NCBI GenBank assembly: GCA_963070105.1
Contig: OY718807.1
Coordinates: forward strand, 9,858,483 to 9,922,482
Direction of reading: 5' to 3'
DNA: 64,000 bases
Source of the DNA: Litomosoides sigmodontis
Lineage: Eukaryota > Nematoda > Chromadorea > Rhabditida > Onchocercidae
Part shown: piece by piece, positions 28,943-49,901 of the stretch
Layout: every line of letters starts with the position of its first letter
How positions within the stretch are numbered: the first letter of the stretch is position 1
Program-made: the position numbers and the translations under genes
The notes under the pieces: model-generated
The model's database searches: none
What the model was told of the DNA's origin: nothing
What the model saw: only the letters and a program-made list of their open reading frames with translations

Positions 28943-31900
28943 GAGCGTTTGCTTACCTACTGGCCAAAGTCATACAACCGGCACGCTTTCCACCATAACT
29001 CCTTCCACCGGTCCTTCAAAATTGACGACGAGGGAGATCGCCTAGTTGATTCTCACTAAATTAAATGTGTCTTCTGACAGCTATAACGTCAAGTCAAGAA
29101 GAAGCATAAGTGAAATTGTCCCGAAGCAAATTCATGACTGCCACTGCAGTTGCTTTCCTTATTAGCATAGTGCCGTGCGATGTGGCGATGTGAACACGGT
29201 TGGAGGAGGATAGCGGACAAGACGTTGCGTAATGAGTGAAATTGACAGGCACGTCATTTAGTCGTGTAGGACGTCAGGACAAGAAATGTGAAATATTTGA
29301 AAAGGTATGTCTTTGATGGAGTCTTACGCACCGAAGGCAACTGTTTATATTTGCAACACTCATCAATTTTATTGCTTCCATTTCACTTCCTCCATTTCAC
29401 TCTACCGCATTGCAGGTGAATGGTAGCCGCCAACGCGGAACGTAAGTCTAAATCGATGCATTATCCCTCCCTCCCAATCCCTCATTGCAGTAAAGATCGG
29501 TACTGAAAAGCAGTGAAATGAATACTTCGCCCCAATTAGATCACTCAACTTTAGTGAGCAGCTCAGTTTTCATTTTCGATAACGCTGTTCACTGCCAATC
29601 ATTTACAGTAAATCATTGGACTTCCTCCTTAAAGTTGCTATTGGACGTCAACTGATGGCCATAGGTAAGTTATTTCGAACCCTCACTGCCACATCTACGC
29701 TACGTCGCCAATTGGGAACAGTGAAAACTCGAAATTAATCAACAGGTGGAAGGGAGCACTTAACGCAATTGAAACAATCATTTTCTGGCAGTTACTGCCA
29801 TCGCCTGTAGTAAAACATATCAAAATATCAGTTCGAAAATTAAAAAAAAAAAAAAGGTAAAACTGAGGGTGAAATTACTTTTGTGTCAAATACTAAACTA
29901 AAAATTGTCAGAAAAATAATCGATACTGTCACTTCAAAAGTTGTGTGGACCTAATTCGAAGCTTTTTTTTTTCTGGAAAAAATAACTTATCATTACCTTA
30001 CAAGTCGTCGGCTGTTCAAAGTACTTCAAAAGCTCCGCATTGCATTTACTAATTGTATTCTCCGTGAATGTCCCCATTCAAAGCACATGGAAGTGATATT
30101 TTAGAAATGCAAATTTCTTTACAGCTGCTACTGTCACTCCGGCTATTAGAGATGCTAATTACAAATCGGTAATAATGCCATTAAAGAGGGCGAAGTAAAA
30201 GTGTCGTTGAAACAAAAAAAAATGAAGGATATAATAACAGATTCCACCAAATTCGCAAACACTTACAGGAAACTTTTCGTCTTTAAAAATAAATTAATTA
30301 GTTTGCCACTAAACTGCTCCGACGTTTTCACTTAATAATTTCGCAAGAAAACGAAGCTCAACATTTACAGAATCTTTTCATCTCATTTTTCGAAAATGAC
30401 GCAATTAATAATGCAGCTGATTAATTGACAAGCAAGTGGTCAGATCGTTGCTTCATTTCATTCTTCAACGAATGTAACTCGTGTGATGATTTCGACGATA
30501 CGGTTAAATAATTACAAATCTGACTTATCTGCTGCGCAAGTGCTATCAGTGCATTATCATTGCAATCACTGAGACATACCTCCCACAATGTTTACACTCA
30601 TAACTTCACAAATATTGATAGCCTTGAATTTCAAAATGTTAATTGCTGGCGTAAAACATATTTGCATTAACTAACTATCAAAAAAAGTGAATTTTATTTA
30701 TTGTTAATTTGTCCACTCTGTTAAATGTGCAAGTGAAAGTTGTTAAAACGATTGCAAAAATTGGTCGTTTGGTGGTGAAAGGTGAAATGAATATATAGCG
30801 CACTTCAGAGCTAAATTCGTTTAACTTTCGAAGTGTTGGCCGTCCGATGTGTAATCGTCAGACGTTATCGCTGTGAAAAAATGAATTCTTTGTGCTAGCC
30901 GATGCCGAATGCATCTGATTTATTTGATTAGCAAGAATTTCTAAATGCAAGTAATGATTTCTGTAGAGTAATAATAAATTAAATGGAATAATTACTATGA
31001 AGAATGTTCCCAATCTGCTCTCCTCCCATTCGTCGAAATAACCGGCCATATGTACATAATTTAACATTTATTATATGTTATGCTTAACTATTCCATGATG
31101 AAAGCGATTCCGATAGCGATTTTTTTCCAGTTTTAAAGCGGAAGTTTCGCTTCAGTAAACTCAGCTTTGCCTTACGTAACAATTCAGGAAGAGTGAAAGC
31201 AAAAATGTGAAACGTAAAAGAGAGCGGAAGTGTGAAGTGCGTGGCGTAACCGAGTTGACATAGAAGTTTTTCGGCAGCTTTTCATGTTATTGTAGGGCAA
31301 ACAAACTCTCGACGATTGCTACCAATTGCTATCATCTATAACAAACCACTAAACTTCACTTTCAGTGCACGAAACTTCTCAAACGACCAACGCTACACTT
31401 ATTATTACCGTCAATTGTTCACATCACTTAATACGTAACTTTAAAATAAGTGAAATTTTATTCGCTCTTAGCTGATTTTTACAATGCAAGACCACTGGTA
31501 GAACAAAATAACAACATCGGATGCTCCGTAATGGAAAACGTAATTGGAAAACGACCAACTTAGCTTAGACTGACAAAATTTTAAATGAAATTTTCATTCA
31601 GTCAAAATGACTGTGAAATGATACGCTAAAAGCAATTTTACTCCTTCTTCTCTTATTTAACTCATTTCTTAACTGCCAATTCAGATAGCATTTGACTAGT
31701 TACCGTAATTAGCTCCACCTGAATTTCTACCCTAGCAGCACCATTTCAAATTTGATTTGAGATATTTGATGAAATGATGTTATTCCAGTGCACATGCTAA
31801 CAAAAATCTGCTACATAAAGGTAGTAAGAAGGCGAAGACGTTCGTGAATTGATCACCTAGTTACTTCTTCTAGAATGAAACAACAAGAAGGCGTTAGTAA

Positions 31901-32957
31901 CAGCTGGTAATTCGTAATTCTGCAGACAATTCCATTTGAGAGAAAGGAACGGGACAGGAAGGGACGGAAGTTACCTTAGAAAATGAGGGGATGAATTCAT
32001 GAAGTCTCCCGAAACCTCACATATTTCATTCCCTGTGATTCACTGTACGCATAAAATTAAACATATATCTTAGAATGGCAGGAAGAAGACAGTTGCTTGA
32101 TAATAAGTTCGAGTTTTTTCCGCCTTCCTTCCACCCCATTAATTATTTAATTAACATCGTGTTTACGTTTAACCGAAATTACAAAATAAAAATATGACTT
32201 CAAGGGAAAATTAACTGAGGAAAAGTAGAGCTGATTGAGGTCTCACGTCCTCACTTAACTTTCGGATCGCAATGCACTCTTTTGAAACTTCAAGAAGGAT
32301 GCGTGCGTCATTTGTGGAAAGTCCTTTTCCATCCATTTCTTTTCTTCCCACACAAAGCTTTAACACTCACGCCAATACGTGACGTGACCTCTCTCTCATC
32401 AACCAACGATCAGCCGAACAATGATCCAGCAGAATTGGTTGCTTTGAAAAGCGATCAGTCGCAGTCATCCACAACCAACTTTACTTTACCTTTTCAACAA
32501 ACAAAAATTTGAGTTTCACATAAAAATTAGTGGAAGGAGAGATTAGCGCAATCAATGAGCGACCATATGGCTATTATTATTTCGCAAAAACGTACCTCTC
32601 AGCGAGCGCATTTAAAAGAAAATGAAAGAAGAGAGGCTGTGATGGGAAGCAGAAGTAGAAGCAAATTCCTCGGAAATCAGAAAGTTTTCACAAGTGACAG
32701 GTGAAGGGACTTTAGTTGAACATACAATTGCAGTATTTCATTTGTGTTGCGGACTCGCTCGTGTTGAAATAGAAGGAAAGATAAACGAGTCGCTTGCAAT
32801 TCTAAATGGAACATTTTGCAACAAATGATTTTTTAACTATCGAATTAACGGATATCTCTTGTGTTATGCCACAGATTCTAAAAAAGTGCGGGGAAGAAGT
32901 TTACAAAAAGAACGAAAGAATAAGAAAAGCGAACAGGTGAAAGAAGGGGAAAGGGAA

Positions 32958-32958
32958 G

Positions 32959-32982
<24 letters not shown>
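32958..32982. repeat. (GA)n microsatellite
   Basis: A run of about 11 GA units inside a longer purine-rich stretch (roughly 32935-33000) is directly visible. Confidence 0.85.
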
Positions 32983-32989
<7 letters not shown>

Positions 32990-33768
32990 GGAAAATAAGC
33001 AAAAGCGAGTGTTTGAGGTAGTGGTATGTAGGTAGCATCCTCTCCACCACCGATTTTACAGGAGTGGAAGTTTTAGGGTGAGAAAGCGAATAGGAAGGAG
33101 CATTACCTTCTGACTGCTGTGATTCTGATAGTGATGAGATGGCGGTGATGACGATGGTGAAGGTGAAGCTGCCGTGGGGATCCATCCGAGTCGCAATCCC
33201 CCGAATCACCCGCTTCCTTCCCTGCTGCTAACAACCCTTATCAATCAATCATCTCCTTCCATCCAAGCGGAGCGGAGCGGAGAGCGATGATGAAGGAGGC
33301 AGCTAATCCCCATAATATACATACGTATGTACAACGTAATAGTACAGTGGCCGCGTGATAATTCTTTTCAGAATGCGCGCCGCGCCCTCATTTTGAGGTA
33401 TTACTTTACGTTGCTTCTCTCTCCTAACTTTTATCACTCATCCCTTCTTTCTCCCGCTGGTCATTTGTCCGCTTAGTCTCATGCATACGTGTTAGTTACT
33501 ACGGGCGCACATCCATTTGTTTCTTCAGCAAAGAGAGTGTATGCTGTTCAGGGCTTCTACATCACAGACCGAGATACATGAGTTCATGCGTACGTTCACA
33601 TCAGGTACGTTGAATATCGCGTGCATCAAATGAACATAAATGATAGCTAAAATTTGCATACGAAATGCATTTCACTCACTTTAACTCATTCCAAGCAACA
33701 GTGACAAAATATTTCATGGAAACGTCACAATTTATGGGATTTTCTATTGGCCTGTCTGATCTGATCGA

Positions 33769-33791
33769 CTATTATCATTATCATTATCATT
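33769..33791. repeat. (ATTATC)n short tandem repeat
   Basis: Between three and four copies of ATTATC. The same unit recurs at 34220-34242, about 450 bases away. Confidence 0.75.
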
Positions 33792-34219
33792 GTGATCTGA
33801 ATTGTTTACTTGTCCTTTCGCTTTCTAGCATCATCCCAGTCCTGTCAAGAGCAATATCGAGGATCCTTTCCCTTTCCTTTGCAGGCCATTTTTCACAATT
33901 TCATTTATCATTTCTCTGCTTCAGTAATTTCTTTCAAATGGCTCATCGACGATTTTAGGGTATTAACGGAATGAGGAAGTTAATTTATCGCAAAACCATT
34001 CGCATTTAAGCTTCCAAATCATCTTCAACTGACCGCTATGGAGGGGGAATGTTCTGAAGCGTTAATGCATTCGACATGTTTTTGCTTTAAAGATTTACCA
34101 TAAGAAACTTCCAGCGAAGATCGATGCGATTCTTCCGCTGCGAAAATTATCGCAAGGGACGAGGAAAAGGAAGACAGAAACACATAGGCAATGAACCCTC
34201 CTAATTCTCCCATCATATT

Positions 34220-34242
34220 GTCATTATCATTATCATTATCAC
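34220..34242. repeat. (ATTATC)n short tandem repeat, second copy
   Basis: Between three and four copies of the same six-base unit as at 33769-33791. Confidence 0.75.
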
Positions 34243-37200
34243 TTCACAAAGTGAAATACTTCACGAAGATATAGGGCAATTTATATTTCTCCTCCATTAT
34301 CAACCACCAACCAACTCATCAACTTCCGTTAATGACTGACATTTGTTAAGAAATTTTAAGCTTAAAATTTAGCCAACTGTTACACCTCTCCCTCAACACT
34401 CTTAATTATTGATGGATTAACAAAGGTATCGGCAGAATGCAATAAGCATTATGCTGAAAGATTTACATAAATTTCAACTTTTCCATTTCTGACACCTGCT
34501 AACTTCAAATTTGATCGTCCTTCAAACGACGCTTTTAATTATTAAAGCTGCTTCTTACGCTTGTATAAAATGTGGCAATTTCGTTGGAAAAATTCCTTTA
34601 TTAAAAGCTGCCGTCATAAATGTCATTTTCGAATATTCGAAACATTTAAATTTCACATACATCTAGTTGCCAAAATACAATTTCAACTTTTGCTAGAGCT
34701 CTCAAAAGGACAATTTATCACTAACTGATATGTTTCTCAAACTCTCACATTGAATCGCATTCCCATTTTATTCATTAAAATGCATTAAACGACGACCATT
34801 CACTTACGAAATGCCTTTTTCCTAATTTGTTTCAACATTTGTCCTCCCATTAGGCGCAAAAAGTCTACTGTACGCATATGTTTCCAAAGTTCTATTTAAA
34901 CTTTCTCAAACGAGCCAACATCGAAAATTTTGCCACTAATTACAACCAATGAGGGAAGAAAGTAAGTAAGTAATATCATCGCTCAAATTGTATTAACAAC
35001 AATAACTTCTGAAACACACACATATACTTTGCGGAAAGAACATCCTGCCATATGATGACCAAAAAAGAGAGCTGCAAGTTCAACATCTGCTGAGGGGTAA
35101 GGAAGGGCGGAAAGAAGAAAGGAAAATCAGGAGATAGGCGCGAAATTACAAGAATGAGGAAGACGGTGTGATATCATCCAACTTGTGCGCTTCAACCTTT
35201 TATCTCTTTGCTTCAAGTCTATTACTGAAGTGAAGCACTGTGTTCATCGTCCATTGAAATAATTGGAATTTCGAATTACAAAGTAAACATTCCACGTGTT
35301 ATGTTCATTTCAACATTTATCAAGAAATGTTGAAGCAAAAAAAACAGAGGAGATGAAGAAGGAGAAAAATATTGCACAAAATAATTGATTATGTAAAGTA
35401 ATAACTGAACTACGTGGATAACTCTAATTGGAAATCCAAAATTGAATTACCAAATGAGGGATTTAAATTTGAGTCATTCAGATTTCATTCCGGAAGTCAA
35501 GGAGCATAAATTAAATTTGATATTTTCTCGCTTTGCTTACAAAGATATTGCCAAATTAATGTTTTTATAGTTGCGATCTAATGGAACACACAATAAGTAA
35601 GAAATTAAAGTATAATTTTCAAACTTTTGAAAGTTTTCATGAAATGAAAGAAAAGTAGCATTTTCAATTTCATGCTTTAATTTAAGGATGAGGTTGCTCC
35701 TCTGATTTTAACCGCCAAATGGAGTGAAGTAATTGGGAACGAAAAGTGAGTAAGTGCCAGAAGTGAAAAGGATGAAGCTCAGATAAGCATAGCTCCTTTC
35801 CCAACAGGTAATCAGCGGGAAAAAAATATGCTTTTAAAGATATGCAATTTTTTGCTAACACTTGCTACTGAGCATGCCTGCCTTAGCGCCTACCTGCTGA
35901 AAGGTGAAGGGAGGCCCTTCACTAGGCCAGAACCAGCGGCACAGACAAGTGACGCAGCAAGCTTGCTTTTGCTCTTTCTGAGAAATCAAAGACCAAAACG
36001 ATAGTATTTCTCTCTCTTTGACACACTCACGGAGGCTTCAACTTTGAACTTTTTACAATAAAAAGAAAGCATTGCTAAGGTATGCCAAGAGGCTTTCTAG
36101 CAATTCACGTGGAGCGGTAAAATTAAATGTCAGTAGTTGTCGGGAAGGAGGCAGAATTGTTCTAGCCGATAGCTGATGCATGCATTCTCATTAGGTATGC
36201 TTGAATCACAGTTATCAGTGCTAATTCACTACCCTGCAAGGGGTGGAAGAAGAGGCAGTGTTAAGCAAGAAATATTAATCTCATATAAACCTTCTTACTT
36301 TTAATCGATCAGCCGGCAGAGACCATAATTAATGGAAGGAGTTCGTTGTTGTCCGCTAATTTTGAGATGATTATTCTTACACAACCGATAAAATATCTCC
36401 CAGCACTCCCTACTACTAATTCCTACACAAACTATCCCAAAGCAAATTAGCGGTAAATGTTTTCCGGGAAAAGGAAAAGTTCGTCGTGTCATTATGCTTG
36501 CAATCAGTATCAACAGCCATACGTGTTTTACGGCTGGAAAAGACGAAAAGTCCGATTTGATGGCATTGTCATTTCAAACTGCGTAATTCATGCCAATTTT
36601 TCATTGCGCTATTTTCTGGAAGACCTTAAGTTAATTATATCAAAAACGTGAAAGGAAACAACCTTTCCTTACGTTATCGTCTTTGAAACAATCTCTCTGC
36701 TGTTTTATAAAAATATGAATGCCCACGGGTAGAAAGGACATGCGAAATGGATCCCTTTGCCAGTATCCTAATGAATTTGGAGTACAGTCTGTGAAAGCTG
36801 TTATAAAATTAAAGTGCAAAAACCTATTACTACTGCTTCATTCAAGTATTCTGAGTAGTTCCGCTGACCTTGAAAAAAAATTATCAATGTTTAGCGTGGA
36901 AAAAACGACATTAGTAGTCTCGGAGCTTCACAAGAATTTTAATCCCACTATGGGAATGATTAATAGAACTCATTGCTATAAGTATTTTGAAGTAGTGGTA
37001 GTATCAAAATTCAGTTTTGCAATATAATAATTTCCAGGCTTTATTATAAAATACTTTCATATCAGTCGCTGTATACTTATTTATACTGATATCAAAATTA
37101 CATCCGTATAAATATACCACTAAAGATCACAACTAACAAATGCCAAAGTAATAAACACAAAGCATAAAGAATGTGATTATCACTTTTTCCTTTACATCTC

Positions 37201-37405
37201 CTTGCGGTCATGAATGTTTCATTATTCAATGTGATACAAATTTTTGCACATAAGACAATTGACAAATAGTAGATAATAACCAGCTATGAATGAACTCATC
37301 TTCGCACTTCACCCAAAAATCACAGAAAGTTCGATATATTTTCTGCGAATAAGTCAGATTGCATATAAAAATCATATGTAAACAAGAAAATAATATAGAC
37401 ATAAA

Positions 37406-42070
<4,665 letters not shown>

Positions 42071-42946
42071 TCCATTACCGTTCACTAAGTCCTTTCCAAA
42101 TTTCTCCCAAATTCTTCACTATTTAACCGAACTATTATATCAACTTTTGAAAGATTCAAAATTCCGGTAAATCTGCAAAATTACATAACATGCGCAGCAC
42201 TTTCGCACATTTCTCAAACCTACAGAAGTGACAAATGCATACATGTGCTACCACATACGTTCTCATTTGAAGTTATACGACTGTACTACAACAAATATTG
42301 TTGAATTGACTCACATTTTATTACACTTGATAAGCACATAATGTCATAATGTTTCGTGGTATTTCGACGATGTAATCCCCCCATGTATTTAGACTTTGCA
42401 TTTCAATAAGCTTCCGTGAAGTTCAGCATTTTTAAACAAAAGGATAAACTATAAGTCACCAATAACTTTGCTTGCAAACCTATCTTGCCACATGAGGTGT
42501 TCAAATGGGACAATTTGGATTTTATTAAAAAGATACTCATACCTCAAGTGTTCATGACAGCAAATTCCACTAACTTCATAAATGAGACCACCTTTCACAC
42601 TTAAATCGTTGTATAGGTAGAATTAATGGCACATAACGGTGCTTCAGTCGTACATGCAATTCCAGTTAGAAATGTTAGAATTTATTCAGGCAAAAACAAC
42701 GTCATTGTCGAAATATGACACTTCAAATGTAAACACAACCAAAAATGCAATTATCTGAACAAGAAAAATAGAAATCACAAACTATAAAATACAGAGAACG
42801 AATTTCGCAGATACGAAGGACTGAGCTTAAGATTATCCTCCATGAGCTCTACCTAATGTTTTTACTATTTTAAATATTTTACGGAAAGCAAGAAGGCATA
42901 AAAAAGGAAATGAGGAATCATACATATTTATAGATGTTAGATTATT
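42071..42946. other. Intergenic region between SDHA and VPS52
   Basis: These 876 bases separate the SDHA stop from the VPS52 start, both on the minus strand. I see no exon. An acceptor-like cttag lies about 20 bases before the VPS52 ATG. The region must hold the SDHA 3' UTR and either a VPS52 promoter or an operon spacer. Confidence 0.4.
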
Positions 42947-46417
<3,471 letters not shown>

Positions 46418-47302
46418 CCCTATGATGAAATATGATGAGTTTCTCCCGCACTTTCCAACCACATATTTCCCGATTTGTTCACCTTTACTAGAATTTAATT
46501 CCAAAATTGACCTTCCACCTAATCACACTAACTCACTGCATCGATGACAATTTGAGTTATGTGAAAAGAAAAAAGGTTATTTATTTTCGATGATAAGTTT
46601 GTTAAAGTAAACAAGTCAATGATGCAATGAAGGAAGGATACTTTTCAAAAGCAATGTTAAGAGGAAAGGTATTTCACCTGCCACCTCCCCCTCCATCCCT
46701 TTCATTAAATATTTCGTTTCTGAGCATTTTCATGGCCGACTTGCTGCTGTTTACAACGCAAGTTAATTTTCACAAAACATTTATTCATTGCTGATAATTT
46801 TCCATTTACTCTAAGCCAAAGACAAAATGCGGGAAATGGCGCAGAAATGAAGGTGTTGCGCGGGATATTACAGCTATCCATCCTGTCATTTAATTTCGTA
46901 TCCTTTCAGTATTAGCATTTACAACCAGCCACAGTTACCAGTGAATTGCCTATTTTGTTTCTGAAATAGTTTACAAGAAGGAGGAGAGGGTTGCAAAGTG
47001 GCCAAACACTTTGCCTTGACCACTGGAGCACCTTCCAATGACGAGCCGCTCGCAATCATCTACACGAAAAAGGCAAACGACGGTCATCATAGGGGCCATC
47101 TGTGATGGAACGAGCTACAACGACATAACGAGCAATGTCATTTGCATATGAGCAATAAACCTCACGGCACGGCACGCTGTCAAGCACTTCCTCAACGTCG
47201 CGACGAGCAGTCTGCCTCTACATCTGTCAGCGCGGGCGGAAGGATGCTGGTGGGACTGACTATTCATCCGAAGAGAGTTATGACTCAGCAAAGCCGTTCC
47301 TC

Positions 47303-47394
47303 TACACACACATGCATACCCAGTCGCATATACACTCACACTCACAGACACAGACACACGCACGCACGCACGCGTGCACACACACACACGCGTA
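47303..47394. repeat. CA/CACG-rich microsatellite
   Basis: An imperfect run of CA, CACT, CAGA and CACG units, ending in (CACG)n and (CA)n. It lies about 0.9 kb upstream of SDHA. Confidence 0.85.
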
Positions 47395-48675
47395 GTGATA
47401 CGCGCATATTCAAAGAAGTAGGAAGGAGGGGAGCGGGGCCGGCGATCATCATTGTTATCGTCGTCATCGACGATGGGAGAGGAGAGGAGTGCGGACTTTC
47501 TACATCACTCATATATGCAGCTATTAACATCAGGCGGACTTGGTGGAAGCGATGAGCGCTGATGGCACTCTGAGGGTTGTCATCCCGGAAAGTCCGACCG
47601 CAAATCAAGAAGCGATGCGGTCGGATGAGCGAGCACAGTGAACTTATCACTCACTCACTCAATTAATAACGTTATCCCTGTAACATGCCAATGCCAATGT
47701 GCTACGGTAAACAGTGCAGAAACAGCACGGTTGCAAGGAAATACCACGCACTCGTTTATTCAGGCTCACTTGGGTAATTACGCAAAAACGCGTCGTAAAG
47801 AAAGAGACAATTTAATGGAAGCGAGCAAGCACGAAGCGTAAGTTCAGCGAAGCGCACAAAAGCATTAACGATATTGTCATTGTGCATTTCTGAATTCCTT
47901 CTTTTTCAACATTTTCCAAGCGTTCGCAGCACGTACGGTTTCCACTTCATTCTCGTCCAGCGTTTGATCGATCGCTGGTCAAACGAAACCTATCAGGCGG
48001 TCAGCCAACCGGCGCCTGCCCATTTACATAATTAATTGACCGGGGAAAGTAGAGGAGCGACTGCGACAGAGAAGACGAAAGGAAAAGTTGCGCTATCGGT
48101 GTTGGAAATTGGATTAGGCAATGATTTCGGTTATTGTTAAAATTCCCTGCGGTAAATCCTGCCTATTGAAATTCGCTTCTATTTTTCCAAATGTTCGTTT
48201 CATTTTTCGTTTTATAGGAAGTCACTTTGAGTGCTGTTGAATGAACGAATGACAAGCAAGCAAGTTCTCCATGTCGAACAGACAAAGTACAGTAGTAAAG
48301 CGTTGCGTATTGCGGGGAATGAAAAGAAAAGTCAGTACGTATTAGCGCAAGCTGTTCCAAACACGACGGCATCAAGAAGAGAGTTAGCGTGCGCCGCGCT
48401 GATTGGCGCCCTGTACGGAATCTCGCACGAATGACAACTGCATTTGTCGAGAAACCCGAAGTCTAACGGGAAGTACGTTTATTGTCAATATTGTATGTAA
48501 TATTCTCATTCAGCTATGCATTCATCACCTATCGTATCCTTTCCTCCCAAATCCGTCACGTAATGTGCCCATTCATTGCATTTATTATTCAGCCAAACTG
48601 TTCCCCACGTTTGTTACCGATCCGTGTTGATGTCCACTAGCCACTCAGTTTCTGCGACTCGCCCCTCTCTCTCTA

Positions 48676-48692
48676 TATGTGTGTGTGTGTGT
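48676..48692. repeat. Short (TG)n run
   Basis: Seven TG units follow a CT-rich run (ctctctctatatgtgtg). It is a minor microsatellite. Confidence 0.7.
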
Positions 48693-48934
48693 AAATGACG
48701 TTTCCAAAAAGGAGGCGTGTGGAACTAGGGGGACCGGGCGGGAGGTTCTCGGAGAGGACAGTGGTCCCAAGAGCGATTGCCGGTGCTGTTCTCGTCGCTA
48801 TTCTCGTCGTTGTTCGCCACTGTCGTGACGGATAAATTAGTCATTCGACTACACTCACAAGCATCAACCAACTAAGCAAACCTCTCCAACGAAAATTCAC
48901 AACAGCATTAGCGTCACCGCTATTACTATGTGTT

Positions 48935-49901
48935 CGAGTGCTTCTCCAAAGCCATCTGTTGCTAAGACTCGATGTGGTAGTTGCAGCGGAACTGTAACGA
49001 CGCACCGTAAAGCGTATGTACCATCAAATGACCGTACGATCAGCTGCAGCACATGTGCTACAAAGGCACATTCCATTCAACCTCTCAATGCTTTAAAAGC
49101 ATCGGTATTAAATCTAAATGACAGTAATTTTGATGATCATTTGAAATCCTTCCTCTTTTCTATCCCTATTTTTAGAATAAATCATATGTAGAAATATTTT
49201 TGCTAAGCTGATGCTCAGGAGTACTGAATATTAGACTCATTTAGGGCAATCTTCTTTTTCAGAAACCCTGAAGTATAATTTCATTTTACTTTTCCCCTAC
49301 TACAAGAAATCTTCAAAGTAATTCTTCTTAAAAAAATTAGTTTGTAATATTTGCAACATAAAAGGAAACTTTTGCAATCCTCCTTTTCTAAAATTATGAT
49401 TTTGTCCACGAAATGAGCGTTGATAAATTTTCTCTTCAGCTCTTCTTCACAGTGGGATTCATAGTTTTCTAATTCAGTCATTGCTCGAGCGGCATCCTTT
49501 GTTAGGTAGCCAATCATTTCCCGCCTTATTCTATTCCAATCAGAGGGAACTATTGAAGAATTGTCTGAAGGAAGTGCATGCCCTGAGATCTACAATACCA
49601 CTGCTTCTGCTTGAATTACATCTGACGGATTAAACGTAGCTTTGCTAAGCTGAAAAACAAGTTACAGCCTTATGCATTCTGTTGCGGTAGAATTTAAAGA
49701 GTTGCATGAATAAGTGACCTTTTACGGTATCGTAGAAATTCCAGATCCAGTTATCCGGATTCATACTGCCAATTGCCGCATGAATGCCCCCTCGTGCGGA
49801 TACAGTATGAGATCGTGCTGGAAGTAGTTTTGTTATCACCTCCAGCCACCTTCAAAACCACCTTCACTAAGACGTGCTGTTGCTCGCAGACCTGTCTTCA
49901 T
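48935..49901 (-). pseudogene. Partial, unprocessed SDHA pseudogene
   Basis: Three SDHA exons are recognisable in gene order. The first (49719-49901) reads GLRATARLSEGG, then breaks frame and resumes as [20 protein letters not shown], ending FYDTVKG at a GT donor in exactly the place where the intact gene has its intron (183 against 177 bases). The second (about 49354-49547) has LTKDAARAMTELENYES, then a shift before a segment equivalent to IYQRSFGGQ. The third (about 48950-49072) matches nucleotide for nucleotide over much of the [14 protein letters not shown] exon but has shifts and stops. The presequence exon and all exons after the third are missing. Retained introns show a DNA-level copy rather than a retrocopy. 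It lies 2.5 kb upstream of the intact SDHA in the same orientation, so an old tandem duplication is likely. Confidence 0.88.

Larger units (their letters stand above)
28943..37405. other. Gene-poor 8.5 kb interval between TMC and VPS52
   Basis: I see no exon with recognisable homology on either strand. The interval holds scattered short repeats: a GA tract near 32.96 kb, ATTATC repeats at 33.77 and 34.22 kb and several A- or T-rich runs. The stretch at 33.0-33.6 kb is somewhat richer in G and C. It probably contains distal regulatory sequence for TMC and the VPS52 3' flank. A small unrecognised gene or RNA cannot be excluded. Confidence 0.35.
46418..48934. promoter_or_regulatory. SDHA upstream region, GC-richer than the rest of the window
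   Basis: About 2.5 kb between the SDHA start and the SDHA pseudogene. Parts, for example 47.15-47.6, 47.93-48.06 and 48.7-48.83 kb, are clearly richer in G, C and CpG than the flanks. It includes a CA/CACG microsatellite at 47.3 kb and a short TG run at 48.68 kb. The SDHA promoter is expected at its left edge. The open frames here come from the repeats and CpG-rich composition and show no homology. Confidence 0.4.

Noticed and set aside
33665..33958. Plus-strand 97-codon open frame
   Set aside because: It includes the ATTATC repeat (Tyr-His runs), lacks homology, and has no flanking splice sites.
47115..47650. Open frames of about 90 to 137 codons on both strands around 47.1-47.65 kb
   Set aside because: They run through the CA/CACG microsatellite and CpG-rich sequence, overlap on both strands, and show no homology or splice sites.
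48928..49191. Plus-strand 87-codon open frame with several Cys
   Set aside because: It is the antisense of the SDHA pseudogene exon and has no independent support.
48935..49901. Bacterial (endosymbiont) origin of the second SDHA-like sequence
   Set aside because: The fragment keeps an intron at the same position and phase as the nematode SDHA and matches that gene at nucleotide level, which a bacterial sdhA would not.
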